A DNA stretch of 64,000 nucleotides, from the NCBI GenBank assembly GCA_947175195.1, contig CAMWLQ010000002.1:124001-188000 (forward strand), written 5' to 3'. Under the pieces are notes generated by a model. The model was not told where the DNA came from. It did not search any database and saw only the letters and a program-made list of their open reading frames with translations. Position numbers and translations under genes: made by a program. This document shows positions 46,747 through 56,149 of this stretch, piece after piece; position 1 is the stretch's first letter; each line of letters begins with the position of its first letter. Origin of the DNA: an uncultured Clostridia bacterium. Lineage in GTDB: Bacteria; Bacillota; Clostridia; Christensenellales; Pumilibacteraceae.

Positions 46747-47088
46747 TTATTTTTCCTTAATCTTAGCAGCCTTGCCGGAAAGATTGCGAAGATAATAAAG
46801 CTTTGCTCTACGCACTTTGCCGTGCTTGATAACCGCTATATCGGTGATACGCGGAGAGTGGAGCGGGAACGTACGTTCGATACCTACGCCAAAGGAAACG
46901 CGGCGGACGGTAAAAGACTCTCTTACCGAGCCGTTCTTTTTGGCGATAACGATTCCTTCAAAAGCCTGAATACGTTCGCGGTTACCCTCTTTAACTTTGA
47001 CGGATACGCGCACGGTATCGCCCACATTGAACTGCGGAACGTCTGTCTTCATATACTCTTTTTCGATTTCGGCGATGATGTTACTCAT
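46747..47088 (-). CDS. rplS: 50S ribosomal protein L19
   Basis: 113 residues, full length; the core [23 protein letters not shown] and the [21 protein letters not shown] segment are diagnostic. It sits at the 30S-50S interface. SD AGGAGGT. Transcribed alone. Its roughly 75-base leader could hold an L19 autoregulatory RNA, but I cannot verify the fold. Confidence 0.98.
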   Translation of the reverse strand: MSNIIAEIEKEYMKTDVPQFNVGDTVRVSVKVKEGNRERIQAFEGIVIAKKNGSVRESFTVRRVSFGVGIERTFPLHSPRITDIAVIKHGKVRRAKLYYLRNLSGKAAKIKEK

Positions 47089-47168
47089 GATACCTCCTAT
47101 GTCGCTAAAAAACTCCGCACAGCTAAAAAATAACGCTTTTGCGAAGTGTCATTTAATATTGCTCATAG

Positions 47169-47197
47169 ATTATACCATACCTATTTGATTTAATCAA
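47169..47197 (-). promoter_or_regulatory. promoter of rplS
   Basis: Minus strand TTGATT (47197-47192), 17-base spacer, TATAAT (47174-47169). Confidence 0.83.
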
Positions 47198-47237
47198 GCA
47201 AATTTAATGCATTTTATGGAATTTTTTACAAAATTTG

Positions 47238-48290
47238 TTATGATTTTTTGTTGTTTTGCAGCTTAGACTCAACCGTGCGGTTTTTAAGCTGCCCGCAAGC
47301 CCCCGCTACGTCCGATCCCATAGATCGCCTGACCGACGCCGAAACCCCCACAGCCTTAAGCTGCTCGCAAAATGCGTATGCGCGTTTTTTGGTCGGCGGT
47401 TTCATTTCGCAATTATCGGTAGGATTGAGCGGTATAAGGTTTACGTGGCAGCACAGTCCCTTTAATAAGTCCTTTATATACACAACGTCCGATTTGGTAT
47501 CGTTAAAGCCGTCAATCAAAATGTATTCAAGTATTACCCTACGCCCTGTCTTGTCAAAGTATGCGCGCAGTGCATCCACAAGCTGCTTTACCGTGTACTT
47601 TTGCGCGATTTTCATAATTTGCTTGCGCTTTGCGTCAGTTGCCGCATGCAACGACAACGATAACGTACAGCTTATTCCGTCGTCCGCAAGCCGCACAATA
47701 TTATCCGGCAATCCACACGTTGATACCGATATTGAGCGCATGCCTATATTCAGCCCGTCGGGCGCATTAACAAGCTTTATAAACTTAACCGTATTATCGT
47801 AATTGGCAAGCGGCTCACCGCTACCCATCATAACTATTTTGTTTACACCGCCGTCGGCTTTTTTGTCACGCGCAATATACAGCACCTGCGCCAATATTTC
47901 CCCCGCGGACAAATTACGCACAAGCCCGTGCTTACCCGACGCACAAAACACGCAGCCCATTCCGCACCCGACCTGACATGACACGCACACACTGTTGCCG
48001 TATTCGTGCGGAAGATACACCGACTCAATCAAATCCCCGCTTTCCGTTTTGAACAAATACCGCACTGCGCCATCCGACGCAATTATGCGCGTAACCTCGG
48101 CAAGCGGGCGCGCGCTGTACTCCCCACCCAGTTGCGCAATAAAGCTTTTTGGCAAATCGGTATACTCGTCAAAACTATCGCAAGCTGCTATATGGCGCAT
48201 AAGCTGTTTTGCTCGATATTTGGGCTGACCGTATTTTTCCACCAAAACGGCAAGCTCATCGGTATTAAAATCGCACAGCGGAGTTTTCAC
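47238..48290 (-). CDS. rlmN: dual-specificity RNA methyltransferase RlmN
   Basis: 350 residues. Radical SAM motif CGMGCVFCASG (about 108-118) and the C-terminal mechanistic Cys in SMGSDVAGACGQL. It methylates C2 of A2503 in 23S rRNA and A37 of some tRNAs. Overlaps rsmB by one base. Confidence 0.97.
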   Translation of the reverse strand: MKTPLCDFNTDELAVLVEKYGQPKYRAKQLMRHIAACDSFDEYTDLPKSFIAQLGGEYSARPLAEVTRIIASDGAVRYLFKTESGDLIESVYLPHEYGNSVCVSCQVGCGMGCVFCASGKHGLVRNLSAGEILAQVLYIARDKKADGGVNKIVMMGSGEPLANYDNTVKFIKLVNAPDGLNIGMRSISVSTCGLPDNIVRLADDGISCTLSLSLHAATDAKRKQIMKIAQKYTVKQLVDALRAYFDKTGRRVILEYILIDGFNDTKSDVVYIKDLLKGLCCHVNLIPLNPTDNCEMKPPTKKRAYAFCEQLKAVGVSASVRRSMGSDVAGACGQLKNRTVESKLQNNKKS

Positions 48291-49549
48291 TATTTACCTC
48301 TCAAAAACCGCGCTATATAAAAGCCGTCGCACCTGTCGGTGTCGGGAAGAAGTTTGGTAGTGTCAAGCAGTTTATAATTGCCATGCGTTGCCGCAAAGCG
48401 TTCCACAATCGCCTCGTTTTCCGACTTTAATATCGAACAAGTGGAATAACACAATACCCCGCCCAATCGGCAGTACTCCGCCGCGGCGTCAAGAATTTTT
48501 GTTTGCAGTTGCGTAAGCTCGTCAATGTCTTCCGCCTTGCGGTTAAGCAAAATATCGGGTTTGGTCTTTAGCGTACCCGTTCCGCTGCACGGACAATCGG
48601 CTATAACAATATCGAATTTGCCTATAAAATCTTGATTAAGCACAGTCGCGTCGTTGAGCGCAACGTTGATTTTTGCGCCCAGCTTTTTTGCATAACCGCG
48701 CATTAGGTCGAGCTTGTGCGGATACACGTCGCACGCCGTTATTTTAAAATCGCCCAGTTCGCTCAAATATACTGACTTACCACCGGGAGCGGCACACAAA
48801 TCCAAAACGTCGCCGCCGCTGAATCCCTTTATGTACGTGTTTACGGCGCGTATGGACGACATCGACTGAACGGCATATGTGCCCGCATCCAGCTTGTCCT
48901 GCGCGGCACGATCGACGTAACAGCCGTATTCGGTAAGCTCACAGCCGTCCACTACATTTTTAAACTCGGCTTGCGTAATTCTATTCCTAACGGGACGAAT
49001 ATGCGTCTTTTGCGGCAACACAGCGCCCAAAATAGATGCCGCTTTAACCTCGCCGTAATCGATAATTATTTGCTTGCACAGCCATTGCGGCGTGTTATAT
49101 GTATAAGAAAACTTTTCAAGCTCGCTGTTAAACTTAGGCGTATATCCTATGGATTTTTTGAGAACGGCGTTGATAAACCCGCTGCACGCACCCACAGCCT
49201 TTGCTAATTCCACACCGCGATTTACGGCGGCATAGGACGGCATATCGGCATAGTTGCAATAGTACATACCTATTTTAAGCACAACCACACTGCTCTTGTC
49301 GGGACGCTTTTCGCACAGCTCGGAAATAAGCTTTTCCAGTCTTACGTTGTTGTCCAGCACGCCGTAAAACGCGCTTGTAACAAACGGGTGCGACCGCAAA
49401 TTTTTAAACCCTTTAAGCGCACGCGTAATGGCAGGCGCACAATACGAGCCTTCTATAAACACCATTCTAAGCGCATTATAAAGAGCACGGTCGGCTGACA
49501 ATCCGTTGTCGCCGTTATTTTTGTTTATGTCTTTACGGTTGCTTTGCAC
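48290..49549 (-). CDS. rsmB: 16S rRNA m5C967 methyltransferase RsmB
   Basis: 419 residues. An N-terminal NusB-like domain (about 20-150) is followed by the SAM domain: VLDLCAAPGGKSVYLSEL, the IADCPCSGTGTLK motif with the TC-type cysteine, and LCYSTCSI. The start is a GTG at 49549 with SD GGAG; it overlaps fmt by 17 bases. Confidence 0.95.
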   Translation of the reverse strand: MQSNRKDINKNNGDNGLSADRALYNALRMVFIEGSYCAPAITRALKGFKNLRSHPFVTSAFYGVLDNNVRLEKLISELCEKRPDKSSVVVLKIGMYYCNYADMPSYAAVNRGVELAKAVGACSGFINAVLKKSIGYTPKFNSELEKFSYTYNTPQWLCKQIIIDYGEVKAASILGAVLPQKTHIRPVRNRITQAEFKNVVDGCELTEYGCYVDRAAQDKLDAGTYAVQSMSSIRAVNTYIKGFSGGDVLDLCAAPGGKSVYLSELGDFKITACDVYPHKLDLMRGYAKKLGAKINVALNDATVLNQDFIGKFDIVIADCPCSGTGTLKTKPDILLNRKAEDIDELTQLQTKILDAAAEYCRLGGVLCYSTCSILKSENEAIVERFAATHGNYKLLDTTKLLPDTDRCDGFYIARFLRGK

Positions 49550-50453
49550 AAATTACTCCATCTTTGAATTTCTTTCCGCGCAAAAAGTCCGCTATCGGCA
49601 TAGCGCGCTTGGACGGCGCTTGTATTACGTCAACGCTTACCACACCGTTACCGCACACGATATACATTTTATCCTTTGCGCAAACGACCTGTCCGACTAC
49701 GCCCAAAACAATATCTTCGCATACGGAAACACGGTAAATTTTGTACTGCTCGCCGTCTATAAACGTTTTGGCGCAGGGGCTTGGCGACAGCGCACGAATT
49801 TTATTTACAACGGTTTTACTATCAACCGAAAAATCTATGATTTGCTCGGACTTGGATATTGTTTTACAATGCGTGGCAATGCTGTCATCCTGCTTGCAAG
49901 GCGTTATGCCGTCAAAGTTATCGAGCGTTTGCACCAGCAATTTTGCGCCCAGTTCGGCAAGCCGTTCAGTAAGCTCGCCTGCCGTTTCGGTCTCACCTAT
50001 TTCGGTAGCGACAGTACTAAGAATATCGCCAGTGTCAAGCCCAAGCTCCGTGCGCATAATAGTCACGCCCGTCGTGCGCTCGCCCGCCGCTATTGCCGCC
50101 TGTATGGGCGACGCGCCGCGGTACTTAGGCAGCAGCGACGCATGAACGTTTATCACGCCATATTTAAACGCATTCAAAACCCCGCTGTCGAGTATTTGAC
50201 CGTAGGCGGCGGTCACGGCAATATCCGCGCCAAAGCTCTTTAATTTTTCCACGTCGGCGCGTATTTTTATAGGCTGATATACAGGCAGCCCCGCACTCAA
50301 CGCCAACTGTTTGACGGCGGATAATTCCGTTTTACCATGCTTTAATGCGCGATCGGGTTGAGTAACTACACCCACAACCGTGTGAGAGGAATCCAATAGC
50401 GCTCTAAGCGAAACCGCGGCAAACTCGGGTGTGCCTAAAAAGAGTATCTTCAT
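49533..50453 (-). CDS. fmt: methionyl-tRNA formyltransferase
   Basis: 306 residues. MKILFLGTPEFAAVSLRALL at the start, the SLLPKYRGASPIQ folate-site motif (about 107-119), and a C-terminal OB-fold. It formylates initiator Met-tRNA. Two bases after def. Confidence 0.97.
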   Translation of the reverse strand: MKILFLGTPEFAAVSLRALLDSSHTVVGVVTQPDRALKHGKTELSAVKQLALSAGLPVYQPIKIRADVEKLKSFGADIAVTAAYGQILDSGVLNAFKYGVINVHASLLPKYRGASPIQAAIAAGERTTGVTIMRTELGLDTGDILSTVATEIGETETAGELTERLAELGAKLLVQTLDNFDGITPCKQDDSIATHCKTISKSEQIIDFSVDSKTVVNKIRALSPSPCAKTFIDGEQYKIYRVSVCEDIVLGVVGQVVCAKDKMYIVCGNGVVSVDVIQAPSKRAMPIADFLRGKKFKDGVICAKQP

Positions 50454-50455
50454 TT

Positions 50456-50911
50456 TTACTTTCTTCCGCGAATTGATTTATCGGTAAACAATATACCGTC
50501 AAGGTGATCTATCTCGTGACAAAAGCACGACGCGTCAAAACCGTTACCGATAAGCTCGATAGGATTGCCGTGACGATCGAACGCATGAACTACAACGCGG
50601 CGGGGGCGCTCTACCTTTTCACTTATGTTGGGAATAGACAGGCACCCCTCGGGCGCAACACGCTTGCCCTTGGCTTGCACTATAGTAGGATTGACAGCCT
50701 CTATAATCGTCCGACCGCCGTCAAACGTGGCTACGAATATGCGCTTAAGTACGCCTATTTGCGGCGCGGCAAGCCCCGCTCCGTCGGCATAAATAAGCGT
50801 GTCTATCATATCGTCTATAAGCTGCGACAGTTTGTCGTCAAACTCCGTCACCGGCTTACTAACTTGCCTGAGCGTGTCGTCGCCCACTTGATAAATTTTT
50901 CGTCTTGCCAT
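50456..50911 (-). CDS. def: peptide deformylase
   Basis: 151 residues with all three motifs: GAGLAAPQ (44-51), EGCLS (88-92), and HEIDH (132-136), which bind the metal. It removes the formyl group from new proteins, pairing with fmt. SD GGAGG. Confidence 0.98.
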   Translation of the reverse strand: MARRKIYQVGDDTLRQVSKPVTEFDDKLSQLIDDMIDTLIYADGAGLAAPQIGVLKRIFVATFDGGRTIIEAVNPTIVQAKGKRVAPEGCLSIPNISEKVERPRRVVVHAFDRHGNPIELIGNGFDASCFCHEIDHLDGILFTDKSIRGRK

Positions 50912-50942
50912 GATTGCCTCCTAAGGAAGAATTGCGAATTAT

Positions 50943-53141
50943 TTAACTTAAATCGTTTGGATTGATTTCGGTAAAGCATGTTACCTGCGGATAAGCGGAT
51001 ATAACGTCATCCGCTATTTTGTACACCGCCCTGCGTATATCGTCCGAATCGGGCTTGAGCCGCATAAGCACTTGCATGCGGTACTTTGTTTGTATGCGCT
51101 TTTTAGGCGCACGCATTGCGTTTAAATACACAAAGCTGTCGCTGTATCTTTCCGCCAGCGCTCGAGCCTCGTCTATTGCAAGCTTGGTGGCGTCAAGCGC
51201 AGTTCCTTCGTTTTCACAAGATATAAGTATGCGCAAAATCTCGGTGAAAGGCGGGAAGCCCGTTGCTTGCAAAAGATTGATTTCCTTGCCGTAAAAGCCC
51301 TCGTAGTCGTATTCGGTCGCGTACTTGTAGACATAGTGCCGGGGCGTATACGTTTGCAAAATAACGCTGCCCTGCTTTTTTTCGCGCCCCGCCCTGCCTG
51401 CAACCTGCGTTATTAATTGGAACGTGCGCTCGACCGCGCGAAAATCGGAAAAGTGCAGGCTCATGTCCGCGTCCATTATTCCGACTAACGTAACATTGGG
51501 AAAGTCGTGTCCCTTTGCAACCATTTGCGTGCCGACCAAAATATCGGCGTTGCCGTTTGCAAATTCGCCAAGCAGTTTCAGGTGTGCGTCCTTCGTTCTT
51601 GTTGTGTCGTTGTCCATTCGTATTACGCGCACGGACGGAAACATTTTTTGCACTTGTTCGACTATTCGTTCCGTGCCCATAAAGCCTTGTTTTATATGCG
51701 GGCTTTTGCAATTAGGACACAAATCCAGCATGGAATATCGCCGCTGACAGTAATGACACTTTAATAAATCCTCTTCCTTATGGTACACAAGCGATACGTC
51801 GCAGTCCTCGCACTTGGCTACATACCCACACTTTTTGCACATTACGTACGAACTGTAGCCGCGACGATTCAAAAACAATATAGCTTGATTGCCCGATGCA
51901 AGGCACTCTTCCAGCGCGGTTACGAGCGGCGCGGAAAACATTCCCGAATTGCCGTATGTAACCTCCTTGCACATATTCACTATTTGAATGGCCGGCATTT
52001 CGCGCTTATTCACGCGGTGCGGGAGCCGAACAAGACTATACTTGCCGTTTTGTGCGCTGTAATAGCTTTCCACCGACGGTGTTGCCGAGCCCATAACCAG
52101 CCTTGCGCCGTTGTATGCGGCGCGAAAAAGCGCCACCTCACGAGTGACATAGCGTGGATTTGATTCCGACGAATACGACGTGTCGTGTTCCTCGTCTATT
52201 ACAATCAGCCCGACGTCGGTCAGCGGCGCGAATATAGCCGAACGCGCCCCCACAGCGACGCGCGCTCCGCCCGTAAGCAGCCTACGCCACTCGTCAAAAC
52301 GCTCGCCGTCGCTCAACCCCGAATGTAAAAGCGCAACGCCATCTCCAAACCGCGAACGAAATATGCGCATTACCTGCGGCGTGAGCGATATTTCGGGCAC
52401 GAGCATTATGGCGGTTTTGCCTTGTTTAAGCACGCGCTCTATGCAGTTGAGGTATACCTCGGTTTTGCCGCTGCCCGTTACGCCAAACAAAAGTGTTGGC
52501 TTATCACTCGACATTATTGTTTCCACAGCCGCGGACTGTTCGTCGGTTAGAACAATATCATTGTCCTTTTGGACGATACCCTTGTACGGTGTGCGCAGTA
52601 CGTCTTGCATACGCGTCAAAAATACGCCGCGTGATATAAGATTGCGAACAGCCGCCGCGGAAAAGTTGGCATTGAGGTAGCTTTGCTCGGCGCTTTCGGC
52701 GTCCAAAAGATACTCAAACACCTCCATTTGCGAATGTGCGGTCTTTTTTATAAATAGATTGGGATCGACCTCTATGTATTCGGGGTTGATGTAAACAAAA
52801 ATTTTTTGCAGCGCCTTTATTCTTCCGCCGCGCATTTTAGCCGGCAAAAACAGCCTGAACACGTCGATTTTGCGTAAGTGAAACCGCTCGGTCATATAGT
52901 CGCACAGCGACAAAAATTCTTCCGATACAATAGGTCTGTCGTCGATGACCGAAATTATAGCCTTTAGCTTGTCTTGCGGAACGTCGGTATTTTCCGTAAT
53001 ATCTATTACGTACCCCTCGGTGGTTTGTCGCCCGAACGGAACAGTCACACGCGACCCGCGCACTGCGCAGTCTATTGCGCGATAGTCAAATACTCTATCG
53101 ACCTCGCTTGCCGATATATCTACAATGACCTTTGCTATCAT
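50943..53141 (-). CDS. priA: primosomal protein N' (helicase PriA)
   Basis: 732 residues. Walker A GVTGSGKT at 220-227, Walker B VIDEEHD, a zinc-binding Cys cluster (CKKCGYVAKCEDC and CHYC, CPNC; about 440-485), and helicase motifs VAGRAGR. It restarts replication at stalled forks. Overlaps coaBC by four bases. Confidence 0.97.
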   Translation of the reverse strand: MIAKVIVDISASEVDRVFDYRAIDCAVRGSRVTVPFGRQTTEGYVIDITENTDVPQDKLKAIISVIDDRPIVSEEFLSLCDYMTERFHLRKIDVFRLFLPAKMRGGRIKALQKIFVYINPEYIEVDPNLFIKKTAHSQMEVFEYLLDAESAEQSYLNANFSAAAVRNLISRGVFLTRMQDVLRTPYKGIVQKDNDIVLTDEQSAAVETIMSSDKPTLLFGVTGSGKTEVYLNCIERVLKQGKTAIMLVPEISLTPQVMRIFRSRFGDGVALLHSGLSDGERFDEWRRLLTGGARVAVGARSAIFAPLTDVGLIVIDEEHDTSYSSESNPRYVTREVALFRAAYNGARLVMGSATPSVESYYSAQNGKYSLVRLPHRVNKREMPAIQIVNMCKEVTYGNSGMFSAPLVTALEECLASGNQAILFLNRRGYSSYVMCKKCGYVAKCEDCDVSLVYHKEEDLLKCHYCQRRYSMLDLCPNCKSPHIKQGFMGTERIVEQVQKMFPSVRVIRMDNDTTRTKDAHLKLLGEFANGNADILVGTQMVAKGHDFPNVTLVGIMDADMSLHFSDFRAVERTFQLITQVAGRAGREKKQGSVILQTYTPRHYVYKYATEYDYEGFYGKEINLLQATGFPPFTEILRILISCENEGTALDATKLAIDEARALAERYSDSFVYLNAMRAPKKRIQTKYRMQVLMRLKPDSDDIRRAVYKIADDVISAYPQVTCFTEINPNDLS

Positions 53142-54322
53142 AGCGCTATAATTCTATCCAAAATTATATCCGCAACCTCGCGCTTTGTCATAAGCGAAAG
53201 GCGCTCTTGCTTTTCCGCAGTAATAAGCGTTACTATATTCGTATCAGTATCAAAGCCCGCATTTGCCGCCGTAACGTCGTTAAACACCGCCAAATCGGCG
53301 TTTTTATTTTTCAGCTTGAGTAATGCGTTGCTCTCACCGTTTTCGGTTTCCGCAGCAAATATGACAAGCTTGCCCGTTTTGTGTTTTCCCAGCCACGCCG
53401 CTATATCGTCCGTCTTGCTCAATTCCAGCGTAAGTGATTTCGCCTTGATTTTTTGCGGTGACGGCGTAATATCGTAATCACACGGCGCGGCGGCAAGCAC
53501 GGATATATCCGCAACCTCGTAATGCTTTTTAACGGCGGCAAGCAGCTCCTTGGTTGTGGTAACGCTTTCCGTTATCCAGTCGGACGGGAGCGTAAAATTA
53601 TTGGTATAGCCGTGAATATATACGACCTTTGCCCCGCGATTATAAGCGGCACACGCCAAAGCGTAGCCCATTTTTCCGCTCGAACGGTTAGACAAAAACC
53701 TAACGGGATCGATATTAGTTCTTGTAGCGCCCGAAGTAATAAGCACCGTCTTGCCGACTAAATCACGCTTTACACTGAAAACATTGCCGAGCGCCTTATA
53801 AAGCTCGTCGGACTCAGCCATTCGCCCGCTGCCCACGTCCCCGCACGCCAAATATCCACTGCCGCCGTATACGGGTGTAAACCCACGCGCAACAAGCTTG
53901 TTTATATTTTCGACCGTAACGGGATTTTCCATCATTGCGGTGTTCATTGCGGGTGCGAACAAAATCGGGCATTTGCACGCCAATACTGTTGTAGTCAAAA
54001 AGTCATCGGCAATACCGCAAGCCAGCTTTGCAATAACGTTGGCGGTGGCGGGCGCAATGATTACGGCGTCGGCGCGCTTGGCATAAGACACATGCTCCAC
54101 TTCATACGTAAAGTTGCGATCGAACATATCCACCGTAACGCGGTTGCGCGATAATGTTTCAAACGAAAGCGGCGCGACGAATTCCGTCGCGCTTTTCGTC
54201 ATCATAACGTGAACGTCGGCGCCGCTTTGGACAAGCTTAGATACCAAAGCACAAACCTTGTATGCGGCTATACCGCCGCACACGCCGACCAGTATTGTTT
54301 TTGACTGCAAGTTGTTCAACAA
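53138..54322 (-). CDS. coaBC: bifunctional phosphopantothenoylcysteine decarboxylase/synthetase CoaBC
   Basis: 394 residues. The CoaC half begins ILVGVCGGIAAYK and holds VEHVSYAKRADAVIIAPAT and the APAMNTAMMENP motif. The CoaB half begins near LITSGATRTNIDPVRFLSNR (about 195). It makes 4'-phosphopantetheine from phosphopantothenate and cysteine. The start is a TTG at 54322, four bases after the rpoZ stop; no ATG lies near. Confidence 0.96.
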   Translation of the reverse strand: MLNNLQSKTILVGVCGGIAAYKVCALVSKLVQSGADVHVMMTKSATEFVAPLSFETLSRNRVTVDMFDRNFTYEVEHVSYAKRADAVIIAPATANVIAKLACGIADDFLTTTVLACKCPILFAPAMNTAMMENPVTVENINKLVARGFTPVYGGSGYLACGDVGSGRMAESDELYKALGNVFSVKRDLVGKTVLITSGATRTNIDPVRFLSNRSSGKMGYALACAAYNRGAKVVYIHGYTNNFTLPSDWITESVTTTKELLAAVKKHYEVADISVLAAAPCDYDITPSPQKIKAKSLTLELSKTDDIAAWLGKHKTGKLVIFAAETENGESNALLKLKNKNADLAVFNDVTAANAGFDTDTNIVTLITAEKQERLSLMTKREVADIILDRIIAL

Positions 54323-54326
54323 ATGC

Positions 54327-54524
54327 TTAGCCTTCTTCTACGCCCTCGACCTTGCCGTCCACAACCTCTTTGGCTGCAAGCGATACGGGATTGATACCCT
54401 CTTGCTCCAAATAGTCGTGGCGCTTGTCCATAAGCGTGCGCGCACGCTTGCTTAAAAGACTTACAAGCGCGTACTTGTTGCCGACTGTTTCTACCATTTT
54501 ATCAATAGGCGGATCGATTAACAT
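54327..54524 (-). CDS. rpoZ: RNA polymerase omega subunit
   Basis: 65 residues from the ATG at 54524, with SD AAGAGGT; upstream codons do not match the family. MLIDPPIDKMVETVGNKYAL is the usual start, with the RARTLMDKRHDYL region following. It helps RNA polymerase assembly. Confidence 0.95.
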   Translation of the reverse strand: MLIDPPIDKMVETVGNKYALVSLLSKRARTLMDKRHDYLEQEGINPVSLAAKEVVDGKVEGVEEG

Positions 54525-54573
54525 ATTTTTACCTCTTAAAAGATTTATTGCTTGTTTATTGCGAACTTTACCG

Positions 54574-55179
54574 TTAGTTCTCACCCAGCAAAGACTTAAT
54601 TCTTGCCATGTTGTTTTTTATTTTGCGCTTTTCGGCTGTGACAATATCCAGCACTTCCTGAACGGCAACATCGAGCTGATCGTTAAAAACTATATAATCG
54701 AACAGTTTATACTCGCTCAGTTCACGCCGCGCAGCACCCAAACGAATGCTTATTTTATCCTCGGTTTCAGTGCCCCTGTCGCGCAACCGCTTTTCCAGCG
54801 TTTCAAAGTCGGGAGTCATTACAAATATCGCAATAGCCTCCGGATATTTCTTTTTTATGGATTTCACGCCGTGAACGTCAACCTCGAACAGCACGTCATA
54901 ACCCTTGCCCAAGTTCTCGAAAACAGGCGCTTTGGGCGTGCCGTAAAAGTTCTTATACACCTCGGCGGTTTCCAAGAATTCGCCGGCGGCTATCATTTGT
55001 TGATACTGCTCCTCAGTGCGGAAAAAGTAATTCACTCCTTCCACCTCGCCAGGACGCGGCGGGCGCGTCGTAACCGATACCGACCGCTTTAAATCCGTCT
55101 TTGCAATCACTTTGGAGTAGATTGAGCCCTTGCCCGCACCCGACGGGCCCGATATTACAAAAAGCAATCCTTTGTTCAT
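54574..55179 (-). CDS. gmk: guanylate kinase
   Basis: 201 residues. P-loop GPSGAGKG at 11-18, then SVTTRPPRPGEVEGVNYFF for GMP binding. It converts GMP to GDP. It begins where yicC ends (one-base overlap), the usual yicC-gmk-rpoZ order. Confidence 0.97.
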   Translation of the reverse strand: MNKGLLFVISGPSGAGKGSIYSKVIAKTDLKRSVSVTTRPPRPGEVEGVNYFFRTEEQYQQMIAAGEFLETAEVYKNFYGTPKAPVFENLGKGYDVLFEVDVHGVKSIKKKYPEAIAIFVMTPDFETLEKRLRDRGTETEDKISIRLGAARRELSEYKLFDYIVFNDQLDVAVQEVLDIVTAEKRKIKNNMARIKSLLGEN

Positions 55180-56057
55180 TATTCAACGTTCCTTATTTGT
55201 TCTTTGATTTTTTCCACTTCGTTTTTCATGCCGATAACAAAACCGGTAAGTGTTATATCATTGGACTTGCTGCCCATAGTATTGACCTCGCGCACCATCT
55301 CTTGCGACAAAAAGTCGAGCCTGCGGCCTTGCGGCGCATTGGTTTCTCCGCAAATAGCTTTGAACTGTCCTATATGTGAACTCAGTCTCGAGATTTCCTC
55401 GTTTATATCGGCCTTGTCGGCAAAGAACGCGACCTCGTTAAGCAGCTTACCTTCGTCGGGCTCGTAGCCGTCAAGCAGCTCTTTAACTCTCGCAAGCAAC
55501 GCCGTTTTGTAATCGGCAACCACTTGCGGTGCACGGGCTATAGCCCTTTTCAAATATGTTTCCAAATTGCCTACAAGCGACATCAAATCGGCATATACGC
55601 CATCGCCCTCGACCTGCCGCATTTTGTTAAGGTTGCTCAAAGCCTCAGCCACGGCTTGCTTTGTAAGCTCGGCAACAAGTTCGCGATCGTCGTCGGGCAC
55701 AGTAACCGAAACAACATCGGGCGTACGCAAAAGCGCAGTCACATTATAGTCGTCCTCCAGCATAAATTCCGCGCGCAAAGTTTTGGCGGCGGCTACGTAT
55801 TCGGCGGCAAGCGCCTTGTCAACAGTAACCTTTTTAGCGGATTCGGATAGATTTACGTACGAAAAATACACGTCAAAGCTGCCGCGCGAGGCATAAGCCT
55901 TTATGCCCTTTTGTATAATATCGTCAATATACATTAGTGATTTGGGCAGCTTGCAAGCAATTTCCAAAAACCTGTTATTGACCGATTTGATTTCTACGGT
56001 AACGGTGCGTTTGTCCTTAACGGCAACGCCTTTACCGTAGCCAGTCATGCTTTTCAT
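55179..56057 (-). CDS. yicC: YicC family endoribonuclease
   Basis: 292 residues. The start MKSMTGYGKGVAV, the EIKSVNNRFLEI stretch, and the C-terminal EVNTMGSKSNDITLTGFVIG match the YicC/YloC family, described as an RNase. SD AGAGG. First gene of a long operon reaching rlmN. Confidence 0.95.
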   Translation of the reverse strand: MKSMTGYGKGVAVKDKRTVTVEIKSVNNRFLEIACKLPKSLMYIDDIIQKGIKAYASRGSFDVYFSYVNLSESAKKVTVDKALAAEYVAAAKTLRAEFMLEDDYNVTALLRTPDVVSVTVPDDDRELVAELTKQAVAEALSNLNKMRQVEGDGVYADLMSLVGNLETYLKRAIARAPQVVADYKTALLARVKELLDGYEPDEGKLLNEVAFFADKADINEEISRLSSHIGQFKAICGETNAPQGRRLDFLSQEMVREVNTMGSKSNDITLTGFVIGMKNEVEKIKEQIRNVE

Positions 56058-56088
56058 ACAAACCTCTGCAAAGATGTACCGAAAATGC

Positions 56089-56113
56089 GCGAAAATGTGG
56101 ATTACATTTTCGC
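56089..56113 (-). other. palindromic hairpin in the yicC leader
   Basis: A perfect 10-bp stem GCGAAAATGT/ACATTTTCGC with a 5-base loop lies between the yicC promoter and ATG. No T run follows, so it is not an ordinary terminator of ligA. It may control the operon mRNA. Confidence 0.65.
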
Positions 56114-56120
56114 AATATAT

Positions 56121-56149
56121 ATTATAACATCCTTTTGCCGAGATTTCAA
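56121..56149 (-). promoter_or_regulatory. sigma-A promoter of yicC-gmk-rpoZ operon
   Basis: Minus strand TTGAAA (56149-56144), 17-base spacer, TATAAT (56126-56121). The -35 overlaps the ligA stop codon. Confidence 0.85.

Noticed and set aside
47164-47174. TATAAT close to an ATG in front of rplS
   Set aside because: The ATG is only two bases after the box and opens no long frame; rplS has its own SD and start 80 bases downstream.
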